Source: Amazonocrinis nigriterrae CENA67
GTDB lineage: Bacteria > Cyanobacteriota > Cyanobacteriia > Cyanobacteriales > Nostocaceae
Assembly: GCF_016056305.1 (NCBI RefSeq)
Contig: NZ_JAECZC010000007.1
Coordinates: forward strand, 255,303 to 315,377
Direction of reading: 5' to 3'
Length of the DNA stretch: 60,075 bases
The notes under the pieces were generated by a model. That model was not told the origin of the DNA and made no database searches. It worked only from the letters and a program-made list of their open reading frames with translations. Positions 26,518 to 37,600 of the stretch are shown piece after piece. A program made the position numbers and the translations under genes. The stretch's first letter is position 1, and each line of letters opens with the position of its first letter.

Positions 26518-29500
26518 TTAAATATTTTTGAGTGATTTCATTTTTTCTAGACGTTTTCTTTGTTTTTCTTTAGCAGTTGTAATTGTTTCTGCCTGATTAT
26601 CCGTCTTTTTAATGGATGAAGTTTGATTTTTGAATTGACTCAGTAAATCTGCTAAGGAACTGATAGTTGGATATCTAAATAAATCAAGCATTGCTAAATC
26701 AGTTTTAAAACTTTCACGCAATTCACTATGAACTTTAATCATTAGCAATGAATGCCCACCGAGTTCAAAAAAGTTATCATGAATACCGATATTTTCAAGA
26801 TTTAAAGCTTTTTGCCAAATATTAGCAATAGTTTGTTCTATTTCAGTTTGTGGTATTACATAATTAGCTGCTAATTCTGGGCGAAATCTTTCTGGTACAG
26901 GTAATGTACGTTGGTCTATTTTGCCGTTGGGAGTGAGAGGTAAATTTTCTAAAATTACAAAGGCAGAAGGTATCATGTATTCTGGCAGTTGTTCCTTCAA
27001 AAAGCTTCGCAGTTGAGTAACTGTTAGTTGTGGTTTTGATTGGGAACTGACATATCCTACTAAACGTTTATCACCTTGTTCATCCTCCCAAACTTTTACT
27101 ACTGCTTTGTTAACTTTGGGATGTTGGTTTAATCTCGCTTCAATTTCGCCTAATTCAATGCGAAAACCTCGGATTTTTACTTGATCATCAACCCGCCCTA
27201 AAATATCAATTTCGCCATTAGGTAAATAACGGGCTAAGTCACCTGTTTTATAGAGACGTGTCCCTAGTTCATTACTAAAAGGGTTGGGAATAAATTTTTC
27301 TGCTGTTAGTTGAGGTTGGTTGAGATATCCCCTAGCAATACCCATACCACCTATGTATAGTTCCCCAGGTACACTAATAGGATTAGGCTGGAGATGAGAA
27401 TCTAATATATAAACTTGTACATTATCAATTGCTTTGCCAATTGGCACTTCTGATAATTCAGGATTTTGTATTTGGCAGTTAGATAAATTGCTAATAGTTG
27501 CTACAATTGTGGCTTCTGTAGGGCCGTATGAATTGATTAATTGTACTTGTGAATTTACATATTTTCTCCATATTCGCAAATATTTTGATAATCCCTTCTC
27601 TCCACCAATAATTACCAACCGTAATTCTTCAGGTAGGTGCAAATTTTCTCTGAAAATTTCCCCAGTCATTTGATGCCAAAAAGCTGTTGGCAGATCCAAT
27701 ACAGTAATTTCCCATTTTTGGCATTGCTGTAAAAAAGCTGGAATTGAACTCAACATAGCATCATTCCGCAGCACTAAAGTAGCCCCTTGTACTAAACAAG
27801 GAAATATTTCTTCTGCTGCTGCATCAAAGCAGATAGAGGCAAATTGCAGAACGCGATCGCTTGCCTTCAGTGCATATTTAGCAATTGCCGTTTCTGTATA
27901 ATTTACTAAAGAATGATGTTGCACCATCACTCCCTTGGGTTTACCTGTGGAACCTGACGTATAAATCACATAAGCCAAGTTTGCAGTTGTCGCTTTTGTC
28001 TGCAAATTTTCATGATTTTCTTGAGTGATTAACTGCCAATCTGCATCTAAATAAATAGTTTGATGCTGATTTTGAGGTAGCCATTCTTGCAATCGTTGTT
28101 GAGTTAATAATAAAGCTAAATTAGCATCTTCTAACATGAAAGTTAGACGTTCTTGGGGATATGCTGGATCAAGCGGTACATAAGCCCCGCCCGCTTTGAG
28201 GATGCCTAAAATTCCCACAATCATTTCCAAAGAACGCTCTACACAAATTCCTACCAACACCTCTGGCCCCACGCCTCGTTTTTGGAGGTAATGTGCTAGT
28301 TGGTTAGCTTTTTGATTAAGTTCTTGATAAGTTAAATATTGTTCTTCAAATACTACTGCGATCGCATGGGGTATTTTCTCTGCCTGAACTTCTATGAACT
28401 GATGAATACATTGGTCTTGAGGGTAATCATTTTGTGTATTATTCCACTCTTTTAAAAGTTGATTTTCCTCACTTGCTGTTAACAATGGTAAGTCTGACAA
28501 ACGCTGATCAGGATTAACAACTATACCCTCTAATAATATTTGGAAATGCTTCAACAACCGAATAATAGTTTCTGGATAAAAAATATCGGTGTTGTACTCT
28601 AAATTGGCAATCATTCCTGACTCGTTCTCCGCCATCTCCAGAGTCAGATCAAATTTTGCCGTTTCGTTGTCAAACTTTAAAGGCATCAAAGTTAAATCTG
28701 GCAATTCTATACTGCTTGTGGGAGTATTTTGCAGTTGAAACATTACCTGAAACAATGGTGTATGACTTAAGTTTCGTTGAGGCTGTAGTTTCTCTACTAG
28801 CCGTTCAAAAGGCAAATCTTGATGAGCATAAGCTCCTAAAGCTACATCACGTACTCGACTCAACAACTCTCGAAAACTAGGGTTACCGCTCAAGTTGGTA
28901 CGCAACACCAAGGTATTAACAAAAAATCCAATTAACCCTTCTAATTCTTCACGGTTGCGGCCAGCAATTGTCGTGCCTACCAAGATGTCCTCTTGCTGGG
29001 TGTAGCGGTAGAGCAAAGTCTGAAACGCTGCTAGCAAGGTCATAAATAGGGTTGCTGACTCTTGCTGTGCTAGCTGTTTAAGTTTCTGTGTTAGTTCCTT
29101 GGACAAAACAACCGACTTTTCCGCACCGCGATAGCTCATCAGTGCAGGTCGCGGACGGTCAGTTGGTAACTCTAGTAAACTGGGAGCGCCATGAAGTTGC
29201 TGTTGCCAGTAAGATATTTGTTTTTCTAAAACCTCTCCTACTAGCCATTGCCTTTGCCATACAGCAAAATCAGCATATTGAATTGGCAGTTGTGGCAGTG
29301 GCGAGGGCTGATTTTGGCTGAAGGCTGAATACAACGCCGCTATCTCACGCATCAGTACTGTACTAGACCAGCGATCGCAGATAATGTGATGCATGGTCAA
29401 CAACAATACGTACTCTTCTGCATCCAATTGCAATAAAGTTACTCGCAACAGCGACCCCGTTTTTAAGTTGAATGGTTGCTGTGCTTCTACTGTCGCTAGC

Positions 29501-29916
29501 CTTCTTACCTCACTCTCCTGTACTTCCAAAGCTAGCGATTCTAAATTGACTATTGGTAACTCTAAAGTCAATGAGGGAGCAATAATTTGCTGTGCTTGTC
29601 CGTCTACCGTAGTAAATGTGGTGCGTAAAATTTCGTGACGCCGCACAATTTCATTAATGCTTTGCACTACTGCATCTACATTCAACTTACCCTGAAGACG
29701 GAAAGCCGAAGGCTCGTTATATAAATATTGATTGGGCGTTAACTGTTCAAAAAACCACAGTCGCTCTTGAGCAAAAGACAGAAAAACTGAATCCGATTGT
29801 TGACGCCGAGGAATTGTAGTAACTCTCAATTTACCTTGTACCAACTTTTCAAAAAGCGCTCTTTTCGCTGGTGATAAATTCAGTTTTTGTTGTAACAGCG
29901 CATCGGATTCAGTCAT
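26518..29916 (-). CDS. NRPS module C-A-PCP, probably for a basic amino acid
   Basis: A 1132-residue elongation module. The C domain (about 45-480) has HHIICDR near 178, so the last Gly of HHxxxDG is Arg; His-His-Asp are kept. A domain: YTSGSTGKPKG near 655, pocket code by eye D-A-E-D-I-G-S-I-V-K. Two acids at positions 239 and 278 point to a basic side chain (Lys, Orn or Arg). PCP LGGHSL lies near 1055. The Lys/Arg-rich C-terminal tail (AKEKQRKRLEKMKSL) suits docking to the following KS. It accepts a ketide-extended chain from the 30075-34685 PKS and hands on to the methylating PKS. A 158-base gap without visible features separates it from the former; 14 bases separate it from the latter. Confidence 0.92.
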   Translation of the reverse strand: MTESDALLQQKLNLSPAKRALFEKLVQGKLRVTTIPRRQQSDSVFLSFAQERLWFFEQLTPNQYLYNEPSAFRLQGKLNVDAVVQSINEIVRRHEILRTTFTTVDGQAQQIIAPSLTLELPIVNLESLALEVQESEVRRLATVEAQQPFNLKTGSLLRVTLLQLDAEEYVLLLTMHHIICDRWSSTVLMREIAALYSAFSQNQPSPLPQLPIQYADFAVWQRQWLVGEVLEKQISYWQQQLHGAPSLLELPTDRPRPALMSYRGAEKSVVLSKELTQKLKQLAQQESATLFMTLLAAFQTLLYRYTQQEDILVGTTIAGRNREELEGLIGFFVNTLVLRTNLSGNPSFRELLSRVRDVALGAYAHQDLPFERLVEKLQPQRNLSHTPLFQVMFQLQNTPTSSIELPDLTLMPLKFDNETAKFDLTLEMAENESGMIANLEYNTDIFYPETIIRLLKHFQILLEGIVVNPDQRLSDLPLLTASEENQLLKEWNNTQNDYPQDQCIHQFIEVQAEKIPHAIAVVFEEQYLTYQELNQKANQLAHYLQKRGVGPEVLVGICVERSLEMIVGILGILKAGGAYVPLDPAYPQERLTFMLEDANLALLLTQQRLQEWLPQNQHQTIYLDADWQLITQENHENLQTKATTANLAYVIYTSGSTGKPKGVMVQHHSLVNYTETAIAKYALKASDRVLQFASICFDAAAEEIFPCLVQGATLVLRNDAMLSSIPAFLQQCQKWEITVLDLPTAFWHQMTGEIFRENLHLPEELRLVIIGGEKGLSKYLRIWRKYVNSQVQLINSYGPTEATIVATISNLSNCQIQNPELSEVPIGKAIDNVQVYILDSHLQPNPISVPGELYIGGMGIARGYLNQPQLTAEKFIPNPFSNELGTRLYKTGDLARYLPNGEIDILGRVDDQVKIRGFRIELGEIEARLNQHPKVNKAVVKVWEDEQGDKRLVGYVSSQSKPQLTVTQLRSFLKEQLPEYMIPSAFVILENLPLTPNGKIDQRTLPVPERFRPELAANYVIPQTEIEQTIANIWQKALNLENIGIHDNFFELGGHSLLMIKVHSELRESFKTDLAMLDLFRYPTISSLADLLSQFKNQTSSIKKTDNQAETITTAKEKQRKRLEKMKSLKNI

Positions 29917-30074
29917 ATTATATCTCTATTAATTTTGCACTTATTATTTTGTTAATAATAATTAACTTTAAATAAACTTCCACTAAATAATTACCTTTTT
30001 CTTTGCATTCTTTGGGTACTTTGCAGTTTGCTTCTGAAAAATTAACTACATTTTCACATAGGATTGGTATTACA

Positions 30075-33000
30075 CTAAATCTCTAAAAGCCGTTGTACTT
30101 CTTCTTCTGATAATTCTGCTATTTTCCCCATCAACAATTGAGTACTTACTTCAGCTAAATGAGCAATTGTAGGAGATTCAGAAACAAGTTCGCGTAAAGG
30201 TAACTCTACTATCAAAGCTTTTCGTATTTGAGAAATCACTTGTGTTGCCAACAAGGAATGACCGCCCAACTCAAAAAAATTGTCATAAACACCAATCTGT
30301 TCTATACCTAAAATATTTTGCCATATCTTAGCGATAGTTTTTTCAACATCATTCCTAGGAGCAACATAATCATTTTTTAATTTGGGGCGAGAATGGAGTG
30401 ACTTCGACAAATTTGCATTTGAAAATTGATTTTGGATTTTTTTGAATTCATGCTCTAAGGAAATTTTAGAATAGCTTTGCTCAATTGCTGTTGGTAGATG
30501 ATACTTAGATATCACAACTTGAGACAGACTGCTTGCCAAAATCCGATTAAATGCATCAATTCCTTGTTTAGGTTTAATAGCTTGTACGTGCTTTTGACGC
30601 CGTTCTTTCAGTTCTTCTAGCACAGCAGTATTAACGAACATTCCTACTTCTTGCCAAGCACACCAGTTAATACAAATAGTATTGTGAGAATTCTTCTGAG
30701 CAAATTTATCCAAAAAAGCATTCGCAGCACAATAATCTACTTGACCAAATCCTCCGACAATAGAAGCAAGAGCCGAACAAAGTACTATAAAATCTAATTT
30801 TTCACCTTGGAAGATGTGATCTATAACTAATGTTCCTTGCACTTTTGGGGCAAGAACATTTGCTGCTACTTGTGTAGTTTTTATTTGTATCATGCCGCCA
30901 CCTGCAATACCTGCCGCATGGATGACACCGTGAATGGCACCAAAACGTTCAATTACTTGTGTTTTTAATGCCTGCATCTGTTCTTGATTAGTGACATCAG
31001 CACTCTTGACTAAAACTTCTGCACCAAACTTTTCTAATGCCTGAACTTTCTTGATTCTCTGGCTGATAAAGTTTTGCTGATCATGAGTTTCTAGCCATTG
31101 TTCCCATTTATCTTTTTCAGGTAAGTTAGAACGTCCTATCAATACAATTTTTGCCTGCACGGTCTGGGCAAGATATTCTGCCAAGGATAAACCGATACCT
31201 CCCAAACCACCAGTAATTAAATAAACTCCCCCTTGACGCAATTGTATATTTTGAAAAGTAGGTGCTTCTAGCTTTACTTGTTCAAAATTTTGAACCCAAC
31301 GATAATGCCCACGGTAAGCAACTATTAAATCTGTTGTTTGTGTTGTAAATTCATCTAAAAGTTGTTCAGTTAGTTTTTGTTGTAAATGTTGTTGCGTTGG
31401 CAGAACAATATCAATGCTACGACAGGTAATGTTGAAATATTCTTGTCCAATTACTTGGCAAGGGCCTAAAACAGTTGCCTTTTCTGGACATAGTTGTTCA
31501 TCACCAATAACGCTATGTAAGTTATTAGTAACAACAAAGATTTCGAGTGCATTTGTAAAACCTTGTTCAGCAAGTGCTTGGGCGAGGAAAAGCAAACTGT
31601 TAAAGCCAAAAGCTTGACTTTGTTCCCATGTTATTTGATGATTCTGGGTAACGCCCCAAAAATGGACAATTTTATCTAAAGGATAATTCAATAAGTGTAA
31701 TTCTTGGAGCAAAGCATCATAATCATTTCTTTGTTGGGGATGAATGCAGTATGTGCGATCGCTAACTTTGCCAAACTGTTGTGCTACTGTGACAATAATT
31801 ACATCATGCCCTAGTTGTTGTAAACTACTAGCGATCGCACTTCCCAATCCACAATCATCAACAAATAGCAACCAAGACAACTTTTGTTGTGTTAGCTTCT
31901 CAATTGCCAAAGGCTTTACTGTTACTGACTGTTTCCAAACTGGGGTATAAAACCACTCAGCAATATTTGATTGTTTTTGACTTTGACTAACACGACTAAC
32001 AGGTGATTGTGGTTCTATCCAATATCTCTGCCTTTCAAAAGGATATGTCGGCAAAGGCACACGCAAATGTTGCTCACTATAAAAGCCAGACCAATTAATT
32101 TCAACTCCCGCTAACCAAAGTTGACCCAAAGTGTTGAGTGAAAAGGTGACATCTGAATGTTGTTCTTGGGGATGGCGTAAGCAATTGAGTATAATTTGTT
32201 GTTCATTGAGTTGTGAATATTGTTTGAGTAAAGTACTCAATGTCCGCCCAGGCCCAACCTCGAGGAAAATTTGCCCTGACTGTTGCTGTAGTTGAGCGAT
32301 ACCATCAGCGAAACGTACACAAGAGGTTAGATGTTTCGCCCAATAGTCGGGGTCTGTGGCTTGTTCAGTAGTAATCCAAGTGCCAGTGACATTAGATACA
32401 AAAGCAATTGTGGGTGGCTGAAGTTGAATGCGGCGTAACTCTGCTGTGAATGCTGGGATGATGGGGTTCATCATCACAGAATGAAAGGCATGGGAGGTGT
32501 GCAGTTGGCGGCAATCTATACCTTGGCTGCTGAGTTTTTGTTGTAAATCTGCAATTGCTGATTCAGTTCCAGAAACCACACAAAGCGAGGGTGCATTGCT
32601 AGCTGCAAGGGAAATTTGCTCATTCAACAAAGACTGAAGTTCCGACTCTGATAGTGGTATGGCTAGCATTTTCCCTGAAGGAAGTTGTTGCATTAATTGC
32701 CCACGAGTAGCTACTATCCGTAGGGCATCTTCAACAGTAAATACTCCAGCTAAGCAAGCGGCGACATATTCGCCAATACTATGACCAATCATTGCATCAG
32801 GTTTTACGCCCCAAGCCATCCATAGTTTTGCTAAGGCGTACTCGATGACAAATAGTGCAGGTTGGGCAATTTTTGTCTCTATTAATTGTTGTTGGTTTTG
32901 AATTTTTGTTGTACTGGGATAGAGTATATCGCGTAAATCTATTGCTAAATATTCTTTGAGGATTTCGCAACAATTATCTATTTGTTGACGGAATATTGGT

Positions 33001-34685
33001 TGTGTTTGGTAGAGTTCCCAACCCATATTAATGTATTGCGAACCCTGGCCAGGAAACATGAAAACTACAGACAAATTTTGTTGTTGTTGGTGATGGGTGA
33101 AAATTCTTTGTGGGTCTTGTGTCGTTAAAGCTTGTATTGCATCTTCAATATCAGCAGCAACTACAAATTGCCGATATTCAAATGCACGACGACCTACACT
33201 TAATGTATAGGCAACATCTGCAAAGTTCAGTTCTGGATGTTGTTGTAAATAATTAGTTAAATTAGTTGTGGCAGTTTCCAAGGCTGTGCTGGTTTTGGCC
33301 GAGAGTACTAATAATTGATGTCCTCTCCCCTGCTCCCCTGCTCCTCTGCACCCCAGCTCAAAAACAGGGGCTTCTTCCAAAATTACATGAGCATTAGTGC
33401 CGCCAATACCAAAGGAACTCACCCCAGCACGTCTGGGAGTACCATTTGTTTTCCATTCAGATAATTGGACATTCACATAAAAGGGACTGTTGGCAAAATC
33501 AATTTGAGGATTGGGCTTTTCAAAATGTAAGCTGGGGGGTATTTGTTTGTGCTTGAGTGCCAGAACCGTTTTGATAAAACCAGCAATACCAGCTGCTGCA
33601 TCTAAGTGTCCAATATTTGTTTTCAGTGAACCAATGGCGCAGAAATTCTTTTTCTGAGTTGTAGTACGGAAAGATTTAGTTAATGCTGCAATTTCAATGG
33701 GATCACCAAGATTTGTTCCGGTGCCATGAGTTTCTATATAACTGATTGTTTCGGGATGAACTCCAGATATGGAAAGAGCTTCAGCAATGACTTTTGCTTG
33801 CCCATCAACACTCGGTGCAGTGTAACCTACTTTGAGAGAACCATCGTTATTAATAGCTGAACTTTTAATGACAGCATGGATATAATCGCCATCTGCGATC
33901 GCATTCTTTAATAGCTTTAATACTACAATGCCTACACCATTACCAGTCAGAGTTCCTTGTGTTTTGGCATCAAAAGCGCGGCAATGTCCATCAGGAGATA
34001 AAATTCCTCCTTCCTGATAGCGATAACCAGCTTTGTGTGGCAAAGTGATGTTAACCCCACCAGCCAGAGCAATATCGCTTTCGCCGTTGAGTAAGCTTTG
34101 GCAGGCAAAATGAACTGCTACTAATGAAGTGGAACAGGCAGTTTGCACATTGACACTTGGCCCCTTTAAATTTAATTTGTAAGAGACAAGTGTCGGTAGA
34201 AAGTCTCCTCGATTACCAATTAATGTTCGGAATTTCCCTATTGATTCTTCTATAAGTTCGCGGTTGGGATAAAGGTGAAACAAAAAGTAAGTGTCCATTC
34301 CCACACCCGCATAGACTCCAATTTGACCTGTGTAGGTTTTCGAGTCGTAGCCAGCATTTTCTAAAGCAGTCCACGCATGTTCAAGGAAAAGGCGGTGTTG
34401 CGGGTCTGTGATTTCTGCTTCTTTTGGGGAAAATTCAAAAAATGCAGCATCAAATAAATCTATATCGTCTAATATCGCTTTGGCTTTGACATAATTAGGC
34501 TGATTCAACTCATTTATATTTATTCCTGAAGACACTAATTCTTCTTCAGTAAAAAAAGAAATTGATTCTACACCATCTCGCAAATTTTGCCAAAATTCCT
34601 CAATATTCTTAGCTCCAGGAAAACAACCTGACATGCCAATAATAGCTATTTCATCAAGGCAATTAAATGTATTATAGTTATTCAT
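30075..34685 (-). CDS. Type I PKS module KS-AT-KR-ACP
   Basis: A 1536-residue polyketide module. KS: QTACSTSLVAVHFA near 182, ETHGTGTNLGDP and KTNIGHLDAAAG. AT: GHSIGEYVAA near 635 and HAFHS, malonyl type. KR: cofactor loop GGLGGIGLSLAEYL near 1165, Lys in LAPKVQGT, and Tyr/Asn in DYCAANAF near 1315. The residue 13 positions before that Tyr is Ala (CSALAS), where the other PKS has Ser (CSSLSS), so reduction may be impaired. ACP: LGGHSL near 1472. No methyltransferase, DH or ER. It adds an acetate unit to the third amino acid, giving a beta-hydroxy (or, if the KR fails, beta-keto) gamma-amino acid. The start is ten bases after the stop of the upstream NRPS. Confidence 0.93.
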   Translation of the reverse strand: MNNYNTFNCLDEIAIIGMSGCFPGAKNIEEFWQNLRDGVESISFFTEEELVSSGININELNQPNYVKAKAILDDIDLFDAAFFEFSPKEAEITDPQHRLFLEHAWTALENAGYDSKTYTGQIGVYAGVGMDTYFLFHLYPNRELIEESIGKFRTLIGNRGDFLPTLVSYKLNLKGPSVNVQTACSTSLVAVHFACQSLLNGESDIALAGGVNITLPHKAGYRYQEGGILSPDGHCRAFDAKTQGTLTGNGVGIVVLKLLKNAIADGDYIHAVIKSSAINNDGSLKVGYTAPSVDGQAKVIAEALSISGVHPETISYIETHGTGTNLGDPIEIAALTKSFRTTTQKKNFCAIGSLKTNIGHLDAAAGIAGFIKTVLALKHKQIPPSLHFEKPNPQIDFANSPFYVNVQLSEWKTNGTPRRAGVSSFGIGGTNAHVILEEAPVFELGCRGAGEQGRGHQLLVLSAKTSTALETATTNLTNYLQQHPELNFADVAYTLSVGRRAFEYRQFVVAADIEDAIQALTTQDPQRIFTHHQQQQNLSVVFMFPGQGSQYINMGWELYQTQPIFRQQIDNCCEILKEYLAIDLRDILYPSTTKIQNQQQLIETKIAQPALFVIEYALAKLWMAWGVKPDAMIGHSIGEYVAACLAGVFTVEDALRIVATRGQLMQQLPSGKMLAIPLSESELQSLLNEQISLAASNAPSLCVVSGTESAIADLQQKLSSQGIDCRQLHTSHAFHSVMMNPIIPAFTAELRRIQLQPPTIAFVSNVTGTWITTEQATDPDYWAKHLTSCVRFADGIAQLQQQSGQIFLEVGPGRTLSTLLKQYSQLNEQQIILNCLRHPQEQHSDVTFSLNTLGQLWLAGVEINWSGFYSEQHLRVPLPTYPFERQRYWIEPQSPVSRVSQSQKQSNIAEWFYTPVWKQSVTVKPLAIEKLTQQKLSWLLFVDDCGLGSAIASSLQQLGHDVIIVTVAQQFGKVSDRTYCIHPQQRNDYDALLQELHLLNYPLDKIVHFWGVTQNHQITWEQSQAFGFNSLLFLAQALAEQGFTNALEIFVVTNNLHSVIGDEQLCPEKATVLGPCQVIGQEYFNITCRSIDIVLPTQQHLQQKLTEQLLDEFTTQTTDLIVAYRGHYRWVQNFEQVKLEAPTFQNIQLRQGGVYLITGGLGGIGLSLAEYLAQTVQAKIVLIGRSNLPEKDKWEQWLETHDQQNFISQRIKKVQALEKFGAEVLVKSADVTNQEQMQALKTQVIERFGAIHGVIHAAGIAGGGMIQIKTTQVAANVLAPKVQGTLVIDHIFQGEKLDFIVLCSALASIVGGFGQVDYCAANAFLDKFAQKNSHNTICINWCAWQEVGMFVNTAVLEELKERRQKHVQAIKPKQGIDAFNRILASSLSQVVISKYHLPTAIEQSYSKISLEHEFKKIQNQFSNANLSKSLHSRPKLKNDYVAPRNDVEKTIAKIWQNILGIEQIGVYDNFFELGGHSLLATQVISQIRKALIVELPLRELVSESPTIAHLAEVSTQLLMGKIAELSEEEVQRLLEI

Positions 34686-34695
34686 ATTCAGCCTA

Positions 34696-37600
34696 CTACT
34701 GTAGTATTGCTCGATGTTTTTGTCTGAGTTGCCTTTGTTGCTGATTCGACTCTCTGCGGGCTTGAACTGATTCGGGGTTTGGCTTAAAAGCAGGCTGTTC
34801 CTCTTGTTTCTGGCTTAAATGTTTTGCCAACATGCTAATTGTTGGACATTCAAACAATTCAACCATTGATATATCTCTATTTAAAGCTACACGCAGTTTA
34901 GTATGAATTTGTACCATCAATAATGAATGACCGCCGAGATCGAAGAAATTATGATGGATACCTACTTTTTCAACTTGCAGCACCTCTTGCCATATATTAG
35001 TAATTATTTGCTCAAGTTCAGACTGAGGAGCCACAAAAGTTTCTTCTAGTTGAACTTGCACCTGTTTAGGTAGTGCTTTATAGTCTACTTTGCCATTAGG
35101 TAATACAGGCAAAGATTTCAACATCAAAAAGGCGGAAGGCATCATATATTCAGGTAGCTTTTTCATTAAAAAGCTGCGAAATTCACTGCTAGAAGGAGAT
35201 GGTTGTTGATTAGGAACTATATAGGCGATGTGGCGGGGATTTTCTTCTGTGGCAACAACTACAACTTCCTGTACTGTAGGATGTTGTTTTAAAGCTGCTT
35301 CAATTTCTCCTAGTTCAATACGATAGCCGCGAATCTTGACTTGCTGGTCAATTCTTCCGAGAAATTCAATATTTCCATCTACACAGTATTGAGCTAAATC
35401 TCCAGTTTTATATAGGCGTGCTGTTGGTTCTTTGCTAAATGGGTTAGTGATAAATTTCTCGGCGGTTAGTTCTGGCTGGTTGAGATAACCTATGGCGATA
35501 CCGTCACCACCAATATATATCTCGCCAGGAACGCCAATAGGAACAGGATGAAGGTTTGCATCTAAAATATAAATCTGGGTATTGGCAATGGGACGACCGA
35601 TGGGAACTCGTGTTAATTCTTGAGACTGACAAAGATAAACACTGCTCCATACAGTTGCTTCTGTTGGGCCGTATTCGTTATATAAAGAAGCTTCTGACAG
35701 ATATTTTTGATGTAGTTTTATTAACTCACTGGGGCATACTTCGCCAGCAACAATAATAGCCTGTAGGTAAGCTAGTTGTTCCTGTATTGCTTGTTGCAAA
35801 ATTAGAGCATAGAGGGAAGGAAGACTTAAAAGATGGGAAATCTGATTTTCACAAATTAACTTAACTAGCTTTGGTATTTCTAGCTGTAAACCTTCTTGGG
35901 GTAAGACTAAAGTTCCTCCACAGCAAAGTGCCCAAAAGATACCTGCGACTGAACTATCAAAGGCAAAGGATGAAAGTAATAAAAAGCGGCTGACAGGTTT
36001 TTGATAATAATTAATCCGAGCGGTTGTCGAATGAACGAGGTTTTGATGGGTAATTTGCACTCCTTTTGGTTTGCCTGTAGAGCCAGAAGTGTAAATAATA
36101 TAAGCTAAGTTATTAGGTGTAAGTTGCAGAGTTAGATTTTCTTGGTTTTGGCGTGCAATGATTTCCCAATCAGTATCTAAACAAATAACTTGCGCTTGAT
36201 GTGTTGGTAATTTTTCTAGTAATGGTTGCTGAGTTAATAAAACGGATGTTTGGGAATTTTCTAAAATCCAAGTTAATCTTTCTTGAGGATAAGTTGGATC
36301 TAAAGGTACATAAGCACCACCAGCTTTGAGTATACCAAGAATCCCAACAATCATATTAAGGCTGCGCTCAACACATATCCCTACTAAAGTTCCTGGTGTA
36401 ACACCATTTTGTTGTAGGTAATATGCTAGTTGATTAGCACGGCTATTGAGTTGTCCATAGGTTAATTTTTGATTCTCAAACTCCACAGCAATATTATTTG
36501 GTTGCTGCTGTGCTTGGTATTCAATTAACTGGTGAATACATTTATTTTTGGGGTAATCAGCTTGGGTTTGGTTAAATTCTACTATTAGTTGGTGTTTGGC
36601 ACGATCGCTTAAAATTTCCAACTCACTGATTACGGCTTCAGGATTCTTTACTACGCTTTCTAATAAAGTGTGAAATTGTTCTGACAAGCGCTGTATATCT
36701 TGTGCATCAAAACGTTGAGAATCATAATGAAATTCTGTAAATAGAGCATCATGATTATGCACACAAGAAAGTTTTATTTTAAATCTCTCAATACAAGCAT
36801 AATGGTTTTGAATTGCAAAAGATATATTACTATCGGTATATTTTACATAATTTTCTTCAAAATCGAAGCATATAGGGTAATAAGATAAATCTGAAATATT
36901 TGCATCTTGGTTTTTAATTAACTCCCAAGAAAAACATTCCTGCCATTTGTAAAGTTCATGTTCAGTTTTGCTGATTTGTTGTAATACCTCTGAAAATGTT
37001 GATTTTTCTTGCAAATGACAGGGAAGTGGTAAGGATTTGGCAAATAAACCCATCGCCTCTTGTAGTTCTGGAAATTTTCTGCCATCAAAAACTTTACCAA
37101 TAAGTAGGTTTTGTTGTTGAGTCAAACGCCAAAGTAAAACTGACCAACAAGCTAGCAAAAATATAGAAGGAGAAGTATTATATTTTTGAGCGATCGCTGC
37201 AATATTATCTTTAAAATTAGGATTAATTTTCAAACTCAAAAACTCTGGTTCAAATTCTGTTTCTTCAGTAATATGCTTTTCAAAAGGCAACTGTAAATGA
37301 AGAATATCTGATAAATCTTGTTTACGCCAATATTCTCTGCCAATTTCAGCCGCCTCTGACTCTATCAATTCATTCTGCCATTGGGAGAAATCGGCATATT
37401 GTAGTGGTTCTGCCAATAGTTGCTGACTATTAGCATATGAACGACTAAGTTCACAAACTAAATTTCTGAGAGTCTTTGTATCTGCATAAAGAGCAGGTAA
37501 ACCAATAAATAATACATGCTTTAATGGCGATAAACTAGCTAACAAAACATGCAAAGGTGAGTCTGTTTCAGAGTCGAAGTTTTGCTGCTTAAATTTCTGA

